Origin: Paracamarosporium sp. OC-R06-R3
Taxonomy: Eukaryota > Ascomycota > Dothideomycetes > Pleosporales > Didymosphaeriaceae
Assembly (NCBI GenBank): GCA_019828545.1
Contig: JACVRA010000210.1
Coordinates: 496,531-560,530 of the forward strand
Length of the DNA stretch: 64,000 nt
Reading direction: 5' to 3'
This document shows positions 12,301 to 23,947 of the stretch, piece after piece; the first letter of the stretch is position 1, and each line of letters starts with the position of its first letter. Below the pieces are notes generated by a model. That model ran no database searches, was not told the DNA's origin, and saw nothing but the letters and a program-made list of their open reading frames with translations. Both the position numbers and the translations under genes were made by a program.

Positions 12301-13504
12301 GCTATCCACAAGACCAGCCATCTGATATTCATTGGCGGTGGATACTAATGTGTCTATTGGTTCTGTTGTACGTGTAACCACACCAACGTCTGCAGAATCA
12401 GCAGCGGTAATAATGAGCATATCATCTAGTACAGAGTCCCATTTTCGGAGTCGCTGAACGGAAAACCGAGGTGGAGGTGGACGTGTGGGCCCATCCATGC
12501 TTGGAAAGACCAATTCGTATTGGGTTTTGCGGAATGTGAAGCTGCTGTATGTCTTGTTGGTAGCAACGAAAAAGTACAGTGTTTGTTCGCCATCTTCTAA
12601 GGGAGAATAAATTAGGAAGAGCTCCTCGTTGTTCAACCAGTTCACTGCTGACACTGTTCAGGTGAGCTTTTGCCGTACATGTATTTTGCCCAGTCGAAGA
12701 ACTTACCTCTGTAATTTTCGCCAAGTTCAGGTGGACGTGGGACTCTACCCTTGATCTGATCAAGAGAGCTGACCAAATGAATTGTGGCAGTTCCGTCTCC
12801 AAAGCCAGCAACAAATGCCTTGCCTTTCAAGCTCCACGAAGCGCAAGTCACGCCCTCATTGTGAACGGTTTTCGATTGGCCCTTTGTGACATCTGTTATA
12901 TCCAGTCTGCCTGTATCCAATATGACAGCCATATAGTGTGCTTGCTCAACAGCAGGATTTGGCAAAAGGGCACGAACGGGACTGTTGTTAGTGGCGATTT
13001 GGACCCCCGGTTGTGTGTTGCCTTTGAGCAAATCGTCTATAGCGTATACAGACAGCCCTCCGCCATTTTCAGCACTGACTACGAGGAAGTCTTCGTCTGC
13101 GGAGAATGCTACATGGCGCAGCTGTGGAATCGGTATGGTTGCATCCGGCGAGAAATCTGTTACGACATCCTTGTCTCCCGCCTTTTCTTGAAATGCCTTC
13201 CGGACTTTCTCTGTCGAGGCTACGACGAGCTTGTCGGGGGATGCTGCTGCGAGAAGCCCGCGCCTTGATGCGACGCTCAGCAGTGTCGCGGAAGCTGGAG
13301 GAAGGTTGTCTGTGGACCACGGGGAAGGGAGAAGCTTGAGCTTTTTGCCGCCTTCGAGACCAGCACTCAACGGAGAAAAACCAATTATCTATGCATCTTG
13401 ATCAGCTTTGGATTTTTCGAAGCTTCGCAATTGCGCATGTTTACCTCTGGAGCGATTTCTTCAAGCTCCGCTCCCGCGCTCACGGTGGCCTGGGGCGCTG
13501 ACAT
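9352..13504 (-). CDS. NUP159: Nucleoporin NUP159-like (beta-propeller, FG repeats, coiled coil)
   Basis: Three exons (13504-13445, 13388-12707, 12653-9352) give 1347 residues. The N-terminal ~390 residues form a seven-bladed propeller as in Nup159/Nup214, starting with LEEIAPE and IIGFSPLSAG and including VTCASWSLKGKAFVAGFGDG. Roughly residues 460-810 carry many FG dipeptides in SPFG, GFG and NPFA contexts. An acidic stretch follows near 860-900, and the C-terminal third is rich in heptad coiled coil (FENWSICEIEDLKSLEDQLE onward). In yeast the propeller docks the DEAD-box helicase Dbp5 at the cytoplasmic face of the pore for mRNA export, and the coiled coil assembles with Nup82. The gene is divergent from the proteasome gene. 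Paralogy with other FG nucleoporins is unlikely because of the propeller. Confidence 0.9.
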
Positions 13505-14005
13505 TATGTGATGGAGACCAAAAGCACTGCTTGCGAGCAGATATTCGCGTCGGATTTCGCGCGACGGGGTTCTTTGAATCAGTGGTCGAGGGCTTGCATC
13601 GGAGCTTGCGGGCGATCTTCGCGCGGCGGATGGAGAGGATAAGGAACGGGAGAGCCTGGGCGGGCTCTGGCGGAAGAGGTCGAAGCTTTTGTTGAAAATG
13701 GCGGGGGATTGTATCGGGCCTGGCGCTCGGGGAGGAGAGCGACAGGCGGGTGGAGCAGCTGGAGCTTGAGTTCCACACTTTCTTTCACGTTGGATGTTTG
13801 GATCCGCCGTCACGCCAAGCCGCCAACACGGCCCCAGCTCGAGCTCCAGGCAATCGACACAGCTGCGTACACCTCCACTGCCTATTCCGCCTAGAGTATC
13901 CGCCTCCAGCACCCGCCTCTGCCTCGCCCATTCCAGCGGGAAGTTTTCGACGTCTTCGCAGCAACCCAGCTACACCCTCTTCCTGCTCTGCATAGCCACT
14001 GCAAC
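13505..14005. promoter_or_regulatory. Bidirectional promoter between NUP159 and PUP1
   Basis: The two start codons face away from each other about 500 bases apart, so both promoters must lie here. No convincing TATA box was seen. Long frames crossing this stretch have no family resemblance and look like chance frames in GC-rich DNA. Confidence 0.55.
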
Positions 14006-14895
14006 ATGGCGGGCTTCGACTTCTCCAACCACAACCGCAATGCGGCGCTCCACGCCCAGGGCGTACCCCTCCCCAAGGCGACGAGCACCGGAACAACCAT
14101 TGTTGGGTGCCTGTTCGATGGCGGCGTCGTGATTGCAGCAGATACCCGAGCCACAAGCGGACCCATAGTAGCAGACAAGGTACGCTGCGGCCGCCGTTTC
14201 CCCATGTCCACCGGAGCAGTGCCCTGACCATCGTGTAGAACTGCGAGAAGCTTCATTACATCGCACCTCAGATCTGGTGTGCAGGTGCCGGTACCGCTGC
14301 CGACACGGAGTTCACCACCGCCATCATCTCCTCCAACCTCGAGCTGCACGCCCTCTCCACCGGCCGCAAGCCGCGGGTCGTCACTTGCATGACGATGCTC
14401 AAGCAGCACCTCTTCCGCTACCAGGGTCACATCGGCGCATACCTCGTCATCGCGGGCGTCGACCCCACGGGCTCCCACCTCTTCACCGTGCACGCCCACG
14501 GCTCCACCGACAAGCTACCCTACGTGACTATGGGTTCGGGATCGCTAGCTGCCATGTCCGTCTTCGAGACCCAGTGGAAGCGCAACTTGTCCAGGGAGGA
14601 TGCCGTAAAGCTGTGCTCGGATGCTATTCAGGCGGGTATCTGGAACGATCTTGGGTCCGGTAGCAATGTGGATGTGGCGGTCATCACCGAGGAGAAGACG
14701 ACTTTGATGAGGAACTACATTACGCCCAACAAGCGTGACAAGAAGCAGAGGAATTACAGGTTCGACAGGGGCACTACTGCGGTGCTCAACGAGAAGATCA
14801 TCACAAGGGAAGATATCAGCAAGTACGTTACTGTACATGAGCTGCAGGACGACAGTGTCACGGCGACGGCGGAGACGATGGATGTAGACTCATAA
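14006..14895 (+). CDS. PUP1: 20S proteasome subunit beta type-7 (beta2, trypsin-like)
   Basis: Two exons (14006-14179, 14239-14895) encode 276 residues. A 29-residue propeptide ends in Gly before the catalytic threonine (TSTG/TTIVG, Thr30), which is freed by autocleavage. The mature chain keeps the Asp of [10 protein letters not shown] and the Lys of VADKNCEKLH, equivalent to Asp17 and Lys33 of the active site. [15 protein letters not shown] and the long C-terminal arm, which in yeast wraps around the neighbouring beta3 subunit, are also present. The subunit supplies the trypsin-like activity of the 20S core. The single intron follows the codon of that Lys. Identification is firm from length and motifs. 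Confidence 0.96.
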
Positions 14896-15098
14896 AGGGA
14901 CGGTAGGAGAGAGGAAGTGAGAGATTGAGCGCACATACCGGCGTTTGGCATGTATGATAACCCGCTCACTGCGGGATCGCAAAGATCGCCTATGAGAAAC
15001 GGATAGATCAACAGAAACCGAGGCAATGAACACTCGTGGATCTTTTACGATGATATATGAAGCTACACAACCCTCTATTGATGACAAGTCTCGACTAA

Positions 15099-17160
15099 TC
15101 AACACTTCATCTTGATCCCTCTCCGCTTCTCTGACTCCCTCCACTCAAACATGATCTGCACACCCATGAACAACGCCACAAAAGCAACACAGAAGAACGT
15201 TATGCCAGACCAGCTCCCCAAAATGCTACTCACGAGATCCTTCAGGCCGTCCAACCCCAGCGCAAACCCCACAAGATTCGCCACCATCAGCAGCAGAATC
15301 TCGCCAACGGCCCCAACACCGCAGAGATACCGATACGCATCCGGCCTATTCTTCCACTTCTTCGCCGGGAAGACATAAGACGCAATGACTTCAGGAAGAA
15401 CAAACAGCGTGACAAGCCAACCCCACATCAGCAGCCTCAGCTGAATATCGTGCCATATAGCGATGAACGAGAACACGGTAAGCTTATTCAGGACGCTGCG
15501 GGCCTGGCCCCAGATTCCTGGCGCCGTGCTTCCACCCATGGGGATAAACAAATACCTTACACTCCACTTGTTGAAGCTGCGATGCCACCCGCGCCAGAAG
15601 TGCGTGACGGAGTAATTGTCGCTCATGCAGCGGACCATGTTCTCGGGCGGGTCGATGCCATCCAGCAGCGCCCAGAGGCGGAAAAACCGCCATGGAATCA
15701 GCAGCTTGAGCCAGATGTGCTTGAGGTTGAAGAAGCCGAGCATGCTGAGCTGCGTCGGCGTGTAGTTGCTCCAGGAGGGTTTGGCGTGGAAAATGGCTAC
15801 CATGTACATGTAGTGGATCATTATCTCCATTGTTAGTAGGACGACGACGAAGCGTACAGCGTAGAGAGCGGTTCGCTTTGGGGTGATGCTGTGGGGCCGG
15901 TAGCGGAGCTGGGATATGTAGTCGTTGAAGGTTATGATTGGACCAGCGAGGTAGAGCGGTGAATAAAGCGTGTAGACAAAATAGTTGCGGAACGTGAAGT
16001 CGGTTGGTTTGGCGGGTATGGCGACACGGTCGCGCTCGGAGAGGTTGGAAGGATCGAGTTGCTTCTTCTTTGAGTTATTAGCGGGTATGGGTAGACAAAA
16101 GGAAGGGTAAGCACCTCTAAGGAGTTTGCACTTTTGGCATTGAAGCTCCAGTAGTAGTCCATGTTGAAGCTTATAAGGCGTAAGACGGTGAAGTTGAATA
16201 GCACTTCCCATCGAGGAATGAGGCCACCAAAATCGTCGAGCGTATGTCCAATATTTGTGGAGGGTGCCTCTGCTTCAGAAGTAGAAGATGTAGGGAGGAA
16301 AGTCCCCAAAATGGTAGCGTACGAGTAGCCTTTCCCAAATTCGTTGGCAAAAAGAATCCCCACTCCAAACACCCAGGTTGCTGCGGGCACATAGGGCCTC
16401 GGTAGCTTTTTTGCGATACAATAGTTCAGATACAGAATGGCCACGATCTTGAAAGCGGAGAAACCATGCAAGGCTACGATAAAGATTGTGGTGAATGCAA
16501 CGTCAAAAGAAATTCTTTGGTTCAAACGAGCATCTGCTGCAGCGGATGCACTTAGGCCCATGGTCAGACCATTTGCACCGGAAGGTCGGACCTGAGTGTA
16601 AGTGTCTGCTCTCCAAAATCCATCGTAGAGTTTCCGGAGTACCGGATGTAGAAGTACAACAAGAAAAAGATATGGGATGTTCGATCTGAAGCTGGAGTAC
16701 TGGAGATCGGTATTATCCTGCGATGAATGCTTAGTGTATATATAGATCAATGACCGCAAGGCACCTACCACTTTACGGCCAGGTATCCAGCCGTCAGAAA
16801 GTAAGTGTTGGAATTTTGGGAAGTTTGGGTGTGACTCTAGGGGTAGGTCAATATGGAAGCTCATGATATCTATCATGGTTACAGACCTTTAGACACATCG
16901 ACCACCGCTTTAATCATGAAGAACACGCAAAGGCTGACAAGCACGAGATACACCTTGAACTCGAAAGTGTTCCATCGTGAAGGCTGCACATCCTCTACCG
17001 ACTCTCTGCTCTTGACTTGACCATTCCTGACCGGCAGCGGCTGCGCAGGGTCCAGTTCGGCGAGCTCAAGAGCCTCCTTTGGGGGTGCGTTGGCCGGCAC
17101 AACGAAACGTGTATCAAGGGTATCCAGAGAGTAAAGCTGGCGCAGATATCGCAATGCCAT
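15099..17160 (-). CDS. GUP1: GUP1-like membrane-bound O-acyltransferase (MBOAT)
   Basis: Four exons (17160-16887, 16836-16769, 16717-16115, 16067-15099) give 637 residues with about ten hydrophobic segments. The MBOAT core is clear: YLAGPIITFNDYISQ, the conserved Asn/Asp region MSDNYSVTHFWRGWHRSFNK and the catalytic histidine in FSFIAIWHDIQLRLLMWGW. Yeast Gup1 works in the ER, adding a C26 fatty acid to the sn-2 position of GPI lipid anchors after Per1; it was first named as a glycerol uptake protein. The start at MALRYLRQLYSLDTLDTRFV was chosen over an upstream in-frame extension because it matches the short cytosolic N-terminus of the family. The gene is divergent from ARP4 with 276 bases between the starts. 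Confidence 0.92.
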
Positions 17161-17436
17161 GGTAGTATTATTGTGTCCGCACGGACATGTCCGTGTTCTG
17201 TTGCAGCCTGTTGTGGGGAGGCGCTGCTGCGGTGAGGGAGGACAGCTTGACGTTCGCCAACCAACCACAAAAGTTCACCTGCAGGTTCGCGATGCGACTT
17301 GAGCTCCTACACCAAAGACGACCCCCGCAACACCTCCACACGCACGCGCATAAACATCCCAGCATCACGCGTCAATTGCGACATTGAAACCAGATAGAGC
17401 TTCGCGCAGGTCCAGAAGTCGCGATATTCGCGCGCA

Positions 17437-18895
17437 ATGAACAACCTCACTTCCTCGACCGCGCCTGCAGCGGGCGAATACGCGGGAGGTGAGTGCGGCA
17501 CCCGTAAAGCTCGGAATGCGCAACCTAACTGTGCCTGCAGATGAGGTCTCCGCGATCGTGCTCGACCCGGGTTACTCTACCATTCGCGCCGGTTTCGCTG
17601 GCGAGGACGTTCCCAAATCCGTTTGCCCCAGCTTCTATGGTCAAATCGACTCCGACCCGAGCTCACAATACCTCTTCGGCGAGAATGCGATACACACACC
17701 AGCGTCTAACTTAGAAATAAAGAACTACTGGGGCTCAGATGGCATCGTGGAGAACTGGGACACGGCAGCCAAAGTCTGGGAGTACGCGATAACGTCCCGG
17801 TTGACAGGTGCAAAAGCCGGCGACCCTGCGAAGAATGGGCTGAATGATGATCCGAAAGAGAACGGAGATGCCATGGATGTGGACATGGAGACGATTGAGA
17901 ACCAGGAGAAGCCGCTCGAAGAGAGCCCGCTGCTGATGACGGAGCCAGGCTGGAACCCTACCAAGGCGCGCGAAAAAGCCATTGAGATCGCCATGGAGGA
18001 ATGGGGGACCCCAGCTTTCTACCTACAGAAGACCGGTGTGCTCGCAGCCTTCGCCTCAGGCAAAGCCTCAGGCATCATCATCGACGTCGGCGCATCACAT
18101 ACCTCAGTCACGCCTGTGCTGGATGGCATGGTCCTGAAGAAAGGCGTGCAGAAGTCACCTCTAGCGGGAAACTTCGTCTCCGACCAGATTCGCCTCGGTT
18201 TCAAGCAATCGCAACCTGAGATCCCGCTCACTCCCCATTACCTTGTCAAGTCCAAGACCCAAGTCGACGCCGGCGCGCCCGCCCAAGCCATCTACAAGAC
18301 CTTCGATGTTCCACCAACGGACTCCTTCCGTCAGTATCAGGAGGAGCGCGTCCTCACCGAGTACAAAGAGTCTGTGGTGGAGATTTGGCCGGGTCCAGGT
18401 CGTCTCTCCAACGGTACAAACGAGGAAATCGCAAAGAGCATGCCCGGCCGCCCCTTCGAGATGCCCGACGGTTGGAACCAAGTCTTCGGGTTGGATCGCT
18501 TCAAAGCTGCCGAGGGTCTCTTCGACGCCAATGCCGCTCTCACCGACGACGCGAATCCTCGGCCGAAAGACGAGCACACGCTCCCGCGCCTCGTGCAAGC
18601 TGCCGTGCAACACGTCGACGCAGACCAGCGTCCGCTCTTGCTGCAGAACATCGTCGTCACGGGTGGCTCCACGCTGCTGTACAAGTTTGGTGACCGTCTG
18701 AACTACGAGATCAATGCCATATATCCGAGCACACGAAACAAGCTAATTGCGCCCGGTCCAGTTGTGGAGAGGAAGTATGCGGCGTGGATTGGCGGCAGTA
18801 TCTTGGCGAGCTTGGGGAGCTTCCATCAGCTGTGGATAAGCAAGAAGGAGTATGAGGAGCATGGGGCGAACATCGTGGAGAAGCGATGCAGGTAG
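17437..18895 (+). CDS. ARP4: Actin-related protein 4 (ARP4)
   Basis: Two exons (17437-17488, 17541-18895) encode 468 residues. The short first exon gives [17 protein letters not shown] and joins to [20 protein letters not shown], the actin-fold phosphate loop region. [19 protein letters not shown] (second phosphate loop) and [19 protein letters not shown] (adenosine region) follow, then [20 protein letters not shown] near the C-terminus. An acidic insert (about residues 120-155, [18 protein letters not shown]) is an ARP4 trait. ARP4 is a nuclear subunit shared by the NuA4 acetyltransferase and the SWR1 and INO80 remodellers. Reading upstream through the intron gives a false in-frame ATG at 17489; the spliced start is preferred because it supplies the expected N-terminus. 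Confidence 0.93.
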
Positions 18896-20392
18896 AATTT
18901 GCGTTGGTGTTGCTAGGATTAGGGCGAAGATTTCGAGCGCTTCAGTATAACAAGGCGCATCTGGTTTGCAAAAGCCGTCACTTTTCTGTCTGGATCATTG
19001 AGAGGGGTGTCTGCCAGGTATAAACATGTCTACTCCAGTATAGAGTAAGATAATCCACATTCTTCGTGAACCGCTTCAGTAGAGCGACTTGTCACGGTCA
19101 AATTTTCTCGTAGCTAATCGCAGCGGATATTAACAGTCTCCTCTAAAGGGTCAGCCGTCGTTACTGCTGGCACAGACATTGTCTTGCTCGGTTTTCATGT
19201 AGAAAAAGTAGTCCAGCACGACACCAATCATAAAAATCATCTACTCACGCTATCTCTAAAACTTTTACCAGTAACCAACAATAATATAAAAGCACCTCAC
19301 GCAAGCTACGATTCTTTCCACACGTATATTGCGTGTTGCGTATGATGTGGCAAAGATACCAGACAAAAAAAAAATCGGCAAAAATGCAAAAACAAAACAG
19401 AGAATCGAACCCACGCACTGTGAGCGATGGTGTTTCCAAAGATTGAGTAAGTGCAGTGAGGTGCGGGACTCGCGGCCACTTCTGGTAAAAGGCAAGAAAT
19501 GGGTTCGTACAAATCCTCGCACTGCACAATTGGAAGCTCTCAACTATAAAATATATATAGATAGATTAAAATAAGGTTGAGGTGCTGGGCGGGGGAGTCG
19601 AAATCTGCAGCCGCTAGCTAAGCGAGTGCGTGGCGAAGGGTTGCTGCGCGGGTCGTGCGAGAATGAAAAGTGGCAGGTGCGCGAGCGGGAAATAAATCGT
19701 GAGGTTGGGGGGTAGGTGTGCGCTGCTTCTTCAGAGCTGGACGATTATTAACACAGAGGGTGGAAACAGGTTTCTCTTGAGTTATAACGATGTTGGTGAC
19801 AGAGGATAAGCCCCGCAGCTTGCGGAGAAGAATAAATGATCGGGTTGCCCCCACCCCCATTTGTGCTCGCTTAGATGGTGCATCGTTCGGTAGCTCGTAT
19901 ATCTGCTTTGTACTACATGGTATAATGTAATCACGAATGCCTCTCCCACATCTAGCTATATGCTCACTGATGCTTCTTGATTGCTTTTCGTACTCATGAA
20001 GCTTATGCTTTGTGTGAAGTACGTTGATTAGGCCTCCTGCAGCAGTACCATGTTACTTGTATGGACATATTCGTAACTGTGGAAAGCTCCAGATTGTTAT
20101 GAATATACGAAACAACTCAATTTCAATACCTTATTCGCTCCCAAAAGTCACTAAAGCCCACGAATCTCGTTGTGAATCATTCCTGTGCCGTTGAGTTCAA
20201 GTGAAAAGGCTCCCAAATACAAACTCTTTGCCCATGTCGGCGCATTCTGGGTTCGCCCTATAACAACTACCGCTTGATACAATCTTGATCATGCCTCTCA
20301 AGTACGAAGCCACAATTTTGTACACTCTTTCCCCATTACTATCAACACTTGCCCATTCCGCACTCTGCCGAATCATAAAGATCATTATCATG
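18896..20392. other. Intergenic region with no supported gene
   Basis: Only short frames without family resemblance are seen. About 19200-19580 is AT-rich and contains a run of ten A. A stretch near 19385-19475 resembles part of a tRNA on the minus strand but does not fold into a full cloverleaf (see rejected items). Confidence 0.45.
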
Positions 20393-20765
20393 CTATCTAA
20401 GCGTTTGCTTGAGCTGTCCCATCTTACTTCCCTCCAACATACTAGTATCGAGTCCCTCCTTCTGCATCTCCATTATCCTTTGCTGCTTCCTTTCTTCCAT
20501 ATGCTCAATATTCTCTTTGAGCGCCGGCGGTAAGTCTTCCTCTTTTTTATCCTTGTGGAAGGGCTTCTTAACCGCATCAACAATCTTGCTGAAGGAAGAG
20601 CGGCGCTGAGAATTGCCAGAATGTGGCTGTGACTCTGTGGTCGAGGGTCAATATACCAGTAGCGTTAGATCATAGCAATTGCATCGTACCTAGGAAGGCA
20701 CCGGAAGGACCGTTGCTAGGATCGGTCTGGGTTTTGTTGGTGGTAGTCGCTGGTGTGTTGTCCAT
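20393..20765 (-). CDS. Small unrecognised conserved-looking protein, 105 aa
   Basis: Two short exons (20765-20690, 20634-20393) join in phase across a 55-nt GT-AG intron to give 105 residues. The N-terminus is Thr/Ser/Asn-rich (MDNTPATTTNKTQTDPSN). The second exon has a basic, Ser-rich patch (RRSSFSKIVDAVKKPFHKDK) and then an amphipathic helix rich in Glu, Lys and Met (ALKENIEHMEERKQQRIMEM). There is no signal peptide, membrane segment or known domain. The RRSSF context could be a basophilic-kinase site. I do not recognise the family. Support comes from the clean splice, sensible composition and an ATG opening the frame; both exons are short and easily missed by ORF-based calling. Confidence 0.7.
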
Positions 20766-21062
20766 AGTGATAGCGTGTGTAAGCGGACTTTGTGTTTGAA
20801 GCGTTTTGAAGAATCTTAGACTGGGTGCACGCGAGCTGGGCGATGCTCGATGTGGGGGCTACATATACTTCGTATTGTGATAGAGGTACGATGATGTCAT
20901 GGAGCCGTGAAGGATGCAGACGTGCCTAACGGCGAAGTCTTGTGATGGCATGCCCAGAACGGCGGGGTAAGCTGTAAGCTTATAGCAGGAGCCTATCAAG
21001 ATGGAAGTCGGACCGGGCTGTGCGGTCGCGCGTGTTCAGATTTGGAGGTGACCAACCACTAG

Positions 21063-21560
21063 CTATCGACACGAGAGGTTGCGCGCAGAGACCGTACGTC
21101 AGATCAATCCAATCGTCTGCCAGCCTTCGTCAAAGTGCCTATCAATTTCGGGAGATTGCCGGCTCAGAATCTGCTTCCATCTAAGCTCCGTAAAAAGCAT
21201 GTGGAGGACTACTATCAATGGAGACGACTCTCATTCAAGTCTGTTGAAAACGGAGTCGGCTTGAGCAGGCGTACTTCTTCTGCGGTTTGGCCTTCAAGTA
21301 TGCACTGATATGAGAGAACCCAAATATCATTTCCTATCAAGACCTCGGCTGCCCTCAATTTGGCTGGAGATCAAACAAGCCTATCATCCATCATTGCAAA
21401 GTCTAGAGACGTATTATGCCCATCCTCAAACGGTCCAGAGATATGGAATTCCAGGTCGATAAGTTGTGTCGATACTGCCTTGAAGAGGATGATTTTGGCC
21501 AGCTTTGTGAAAGATGTGCTAAATTTGATCTACTTGGAGCTCGATGGCCAGGTTAAACGT
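21063..21560 (+). pseudogene. Possible decayed coding remnant
   Basis: Three coding-like stretches lie close together in different plus-strand frames: one near 21063-21300 containing LPAFVKVPINFGRLPAQNLL and HVEDYYQWRRLSFKS, one near 21328-21455 containing WLEIKQAYHPSLQSLETYYA, and one near 21461-21550 containing LCRYCLEEDDFGQLCERCAK. No start codon, convincing intron set or continuation was found. The Cys-rich last piece resembles the N-terminal leader of some HET-domain proteins, but that is a weak impression. Intact exons of a gene whose ends I missed, or chance frames, remain possible. Confidence 0.3.
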
Positions 21561-22217
21561 GGTGTGAAGTTTCTCAATAATAAGAAACCGTCACATAACG
21601 GCCGTGAGGAGGTGCTCAGATGAGCAAATTGGCCATAGATGGTCGCGAACAACGAGCTGTTGGCTAACGTCTAGTACATGAGCAAGATACCAGGGGTCTG
21701 TCCTCGTAACAAACATCATGAGACGACACACGGTAGCGTAGCCATTTCTTGACCGTTTACCAGCTCTTATCCGAAGGGGTGAAAAACTTGGCATTGACAG
21801 ACCAGATACCGACCTTGAGTGCTAATCATGTAGAAATATTCCATTCAGGTGGTGATGGCTACACAACCACTACTAGATGTTATCGAGACTTGGTTTGACC
21901 TTAATCGCAACTTAAATGCACTTTGCTGTCCATCTCTAGTTTGGCCATGTCTTGAACTCAATCTAGCAGGCGGACCCATTGAGGTTGGCATATCGCACAA
22001 CTATCGACGGCTAAGTGTTCGGCGCGGAACATCGAATGTCGGTTCAAGGTGTCACACCATTACTTTCTTGAGATCGCCCTTCTCGACGTTACAGGCTTCT
22101 GGTACAACGCATGATATAGCGGAAAGTAGTGGGCACGCAGAGGGAAGAAGGTACTCGTACTGCCACACACGATGCGCGTTGAACAACGTTTGGATATCGA
22201 CTGGTGTGAAAACAAAG

Positions 22218-22898
22218 TCAATCCTCGCCCGCGATTTTAGCAGCGTTCATCAGTCGTTCTTTCCTCCCATCTCTCCACGCCTTGTCAAGCGCGTCCATCT
22301 TACCGCCCAGGATCTGCACATTGCCAGGCTCCAGCATCGCAACAGCCCTCCTGACATCTGTATCTCGGAGCAAAAGTTTTGTACCCATGGCCATGCTAGC
22401 GTTAATCCCTTCAATGCCGCGCAGATCGATGGCGTAGACCTTGGCACCCTTTGCGTCTTGCAAAAGCAGCTTGAACGGTCCTCTGCTGTGCACGGCAGGT
22501 GCGACTGCTCCACCTTCATTTTCGTCCTCAACCACTCGCACGATTTCGCGGCCTTTGGTGGTCTCACCGCGCTCTTTGGCTTCGATTTGTTCGACCTGTG
22601 CCCAGCGTGAGAGACCAATGTCCTCTATGTCGAGAACTTGGCAGATGAGGGGACCGGCGATGATGCGAGTCTGCGCTTTTGCATTGAGGATGTCTTGAGG
22701 GAAGAAGGTATGTGGTGGCGGAGACAGCGACGTGGTAATGTCTGTTGCGAGGAGACGGAAGAGAGCAGTCTGCTTGAGTGCAGGCAAAGGCGTGTTCGGA
22801 CGCGTGCTGGAGACGAAGCTTTGTAGCCATGTAGCAGCGGGATAGAGGTGTCTACTATTGAGGTGCTGTGTGAGTTCTGCTGTAAGGTTACTTGCCAT
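22218..22898 (-). CDS. RMI1: RecQ-mediated genome instability protein 1-like (RMI1)
   Basis: A single exon of 226 residues. After an N-terminal helical part (LTQHLNSRHLYPAATWLQSF) comes the RMI1 OB-fold core with FFPQDILNAKAQTRIIAGPL, QVLDIEDIGLSRWAQVEQIE and KLLLQDAKGAKVYAIDLRGI. It ends with NASMAMGTKLLLRDTDVRRA and LEPGNVQILGGKMDAL, the diagnostic C-terminal block. The length fits fungal Rmi1 (about 240). With Top3 and the Sgs1 helicase the family dissolves double Holliday junctions. The frame extends four codons beyond the chosen ATG but has no earlier ATG. The gene is divergent from VPS51, 200 bases apart. Confidence 0.88.
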   Translation of the reverse strand: MASNLTAELTQHLNSRHLYPAATWLQSFVSSTRPNTPLPALKQTALFRLLATDITTSLSPPPHTFFPQDILNAKAQTRIIAGPLICQVLDIEDIGLSRWAQVEQIEAKERGETTKGREIVRVVEDENEGGAVAPAVHSRGPFKLLLQDAKGAKVYAIDLRGIEGINASMAMGTKLLLRDTDVRRAVAMLEPGNVQILGGKMDALDKAWRDGRKERLMNAAKIAGED

Positions 22899-23098
22899 GC
22901 TGGCGATCAATTGGCTACTTTGGGCGAACAGGACGATGTCTGCTCGTGTGTGGTGAGGTCGGTCAAAACGCGTCGAGCAATGACGCGGGTAGCTCCGCTA
23001 GTTCAGCCCTACATGGCTTGGCATCGGTGAATGTTCCGCCCAAGCTACTCATGTAACAATCCATTCTTACAGTCGCATACACATTTCGGCACGCCAAA

Positions 23099-23947
23099 AT
23101 GTCTACCATAGCATCCCCGCGTCCAAGCTCTTCCATAAGGAGTCCTTCATCCACCCGCACATCCTTCGAAGCGTCCGCCAGGCCAGCCCCGACCACGCGA
23201 CGCAACCGGGCGGCGCTTCGTGACTATTACGGCCTCAAAGCTACTAAAGAAAACGAAGCGAAAATATCTGAAGAGTCGACAAGAACAGAGCTCGGCCCCG
23301 AAGAAGACGAGACTTTGACCGAGCTCGATGCCACCAATTTCGATGCCGATGCATACGTGAACGACCTGCTCGCAAAGGAAGGCTTGAAGGGCGTGCTTAG
23401 GGTGGAAGCAGATCTAGTTTCGCGTATGTACCGGTAGAGATGAGAGCTAGGTGGTGTGTCTGAACGCATTACAGAAATACGGAACCTCGACAGCGACCGC
23501 AAATCCCTCGTCTACGATAACTACTCCAAGCTTCTCTCCGCAACAAGCACCATCCGTCGCATGCGCGGCAACATGGATCCTCTTGCGCCGACCACTCATA
23601 CTCTTGGCCCTGCCATAGCACATATTGCTGAAACAGCTGCCTCACTGTCGTCTTCGATGCAGGCGCTACCTGCGAAGCCGCAGGGTCTGGGCATAGACAT
23701 CCAAGTAGAAGATGAAGACAACAACAAGTCGGAGGCAGCTATGAAGCAGAAGCAGAAAGACACAGTGCGCTGGGTCTTGGATACTCCGCGGAGATTGCAA
23801 GAGATGATCGACCAGGAGCAGGATGAAGAAGCAGAGCAGGAATGGGAAGATATCAGCAAGATTCTGGATAAGTGGGACGGTGTTGCTGGTGTGCAAGAGT
23901 TGAGGCAGAGGTGTGAGGCGATCATGCAGGAAGAAGAGTCTGAGTGA
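23099..23947 (+). CDS. VPS51: Vacuolar protein sorting-associated protein 51 (GARP/EARP subunit)
   Basis: Two exons (23099-23423, 23475-23947) encode 265 residues. A Ser/Arg/Pro-rich N-terminus is followed by the Vps51/Exo84/Cog1-type motif: RNRAALRDYYGLKA, NFDADAYVNDLLAKEGLKGV, ADLVSQIRNLDSDRKSLVYD and NYSKLLSATSTIRRMRGNMD. The C-terminal part is an acidic, Glu/Gln-rich coiled coil. Vps51 is the small subunit that connects the Vps52-53-54 tethering complex to the SNARE Tlg1 for endosome-to-Golgi recycling. Its shortness relative to animal VPS51 is normal for fungi. The frame ends cleanly at EEESE. Confidence 0.92.

Noticed and set aside
19385..19475. tRNA-like stretch on the minus strand (GGTTCGATTC box, T-rich run after it)
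   Set aside because: The T-arm stem has mismatches, no acceptor-stem pairing or anticodon arm could be built, so it is at best a tRNA relic.
21849..22610. Plus-strand frame of 253 codons overlapping RMI1
   Set aside because: It mostly lies antisense to the clear RMI1 coding region and has no family resemblance of its own.
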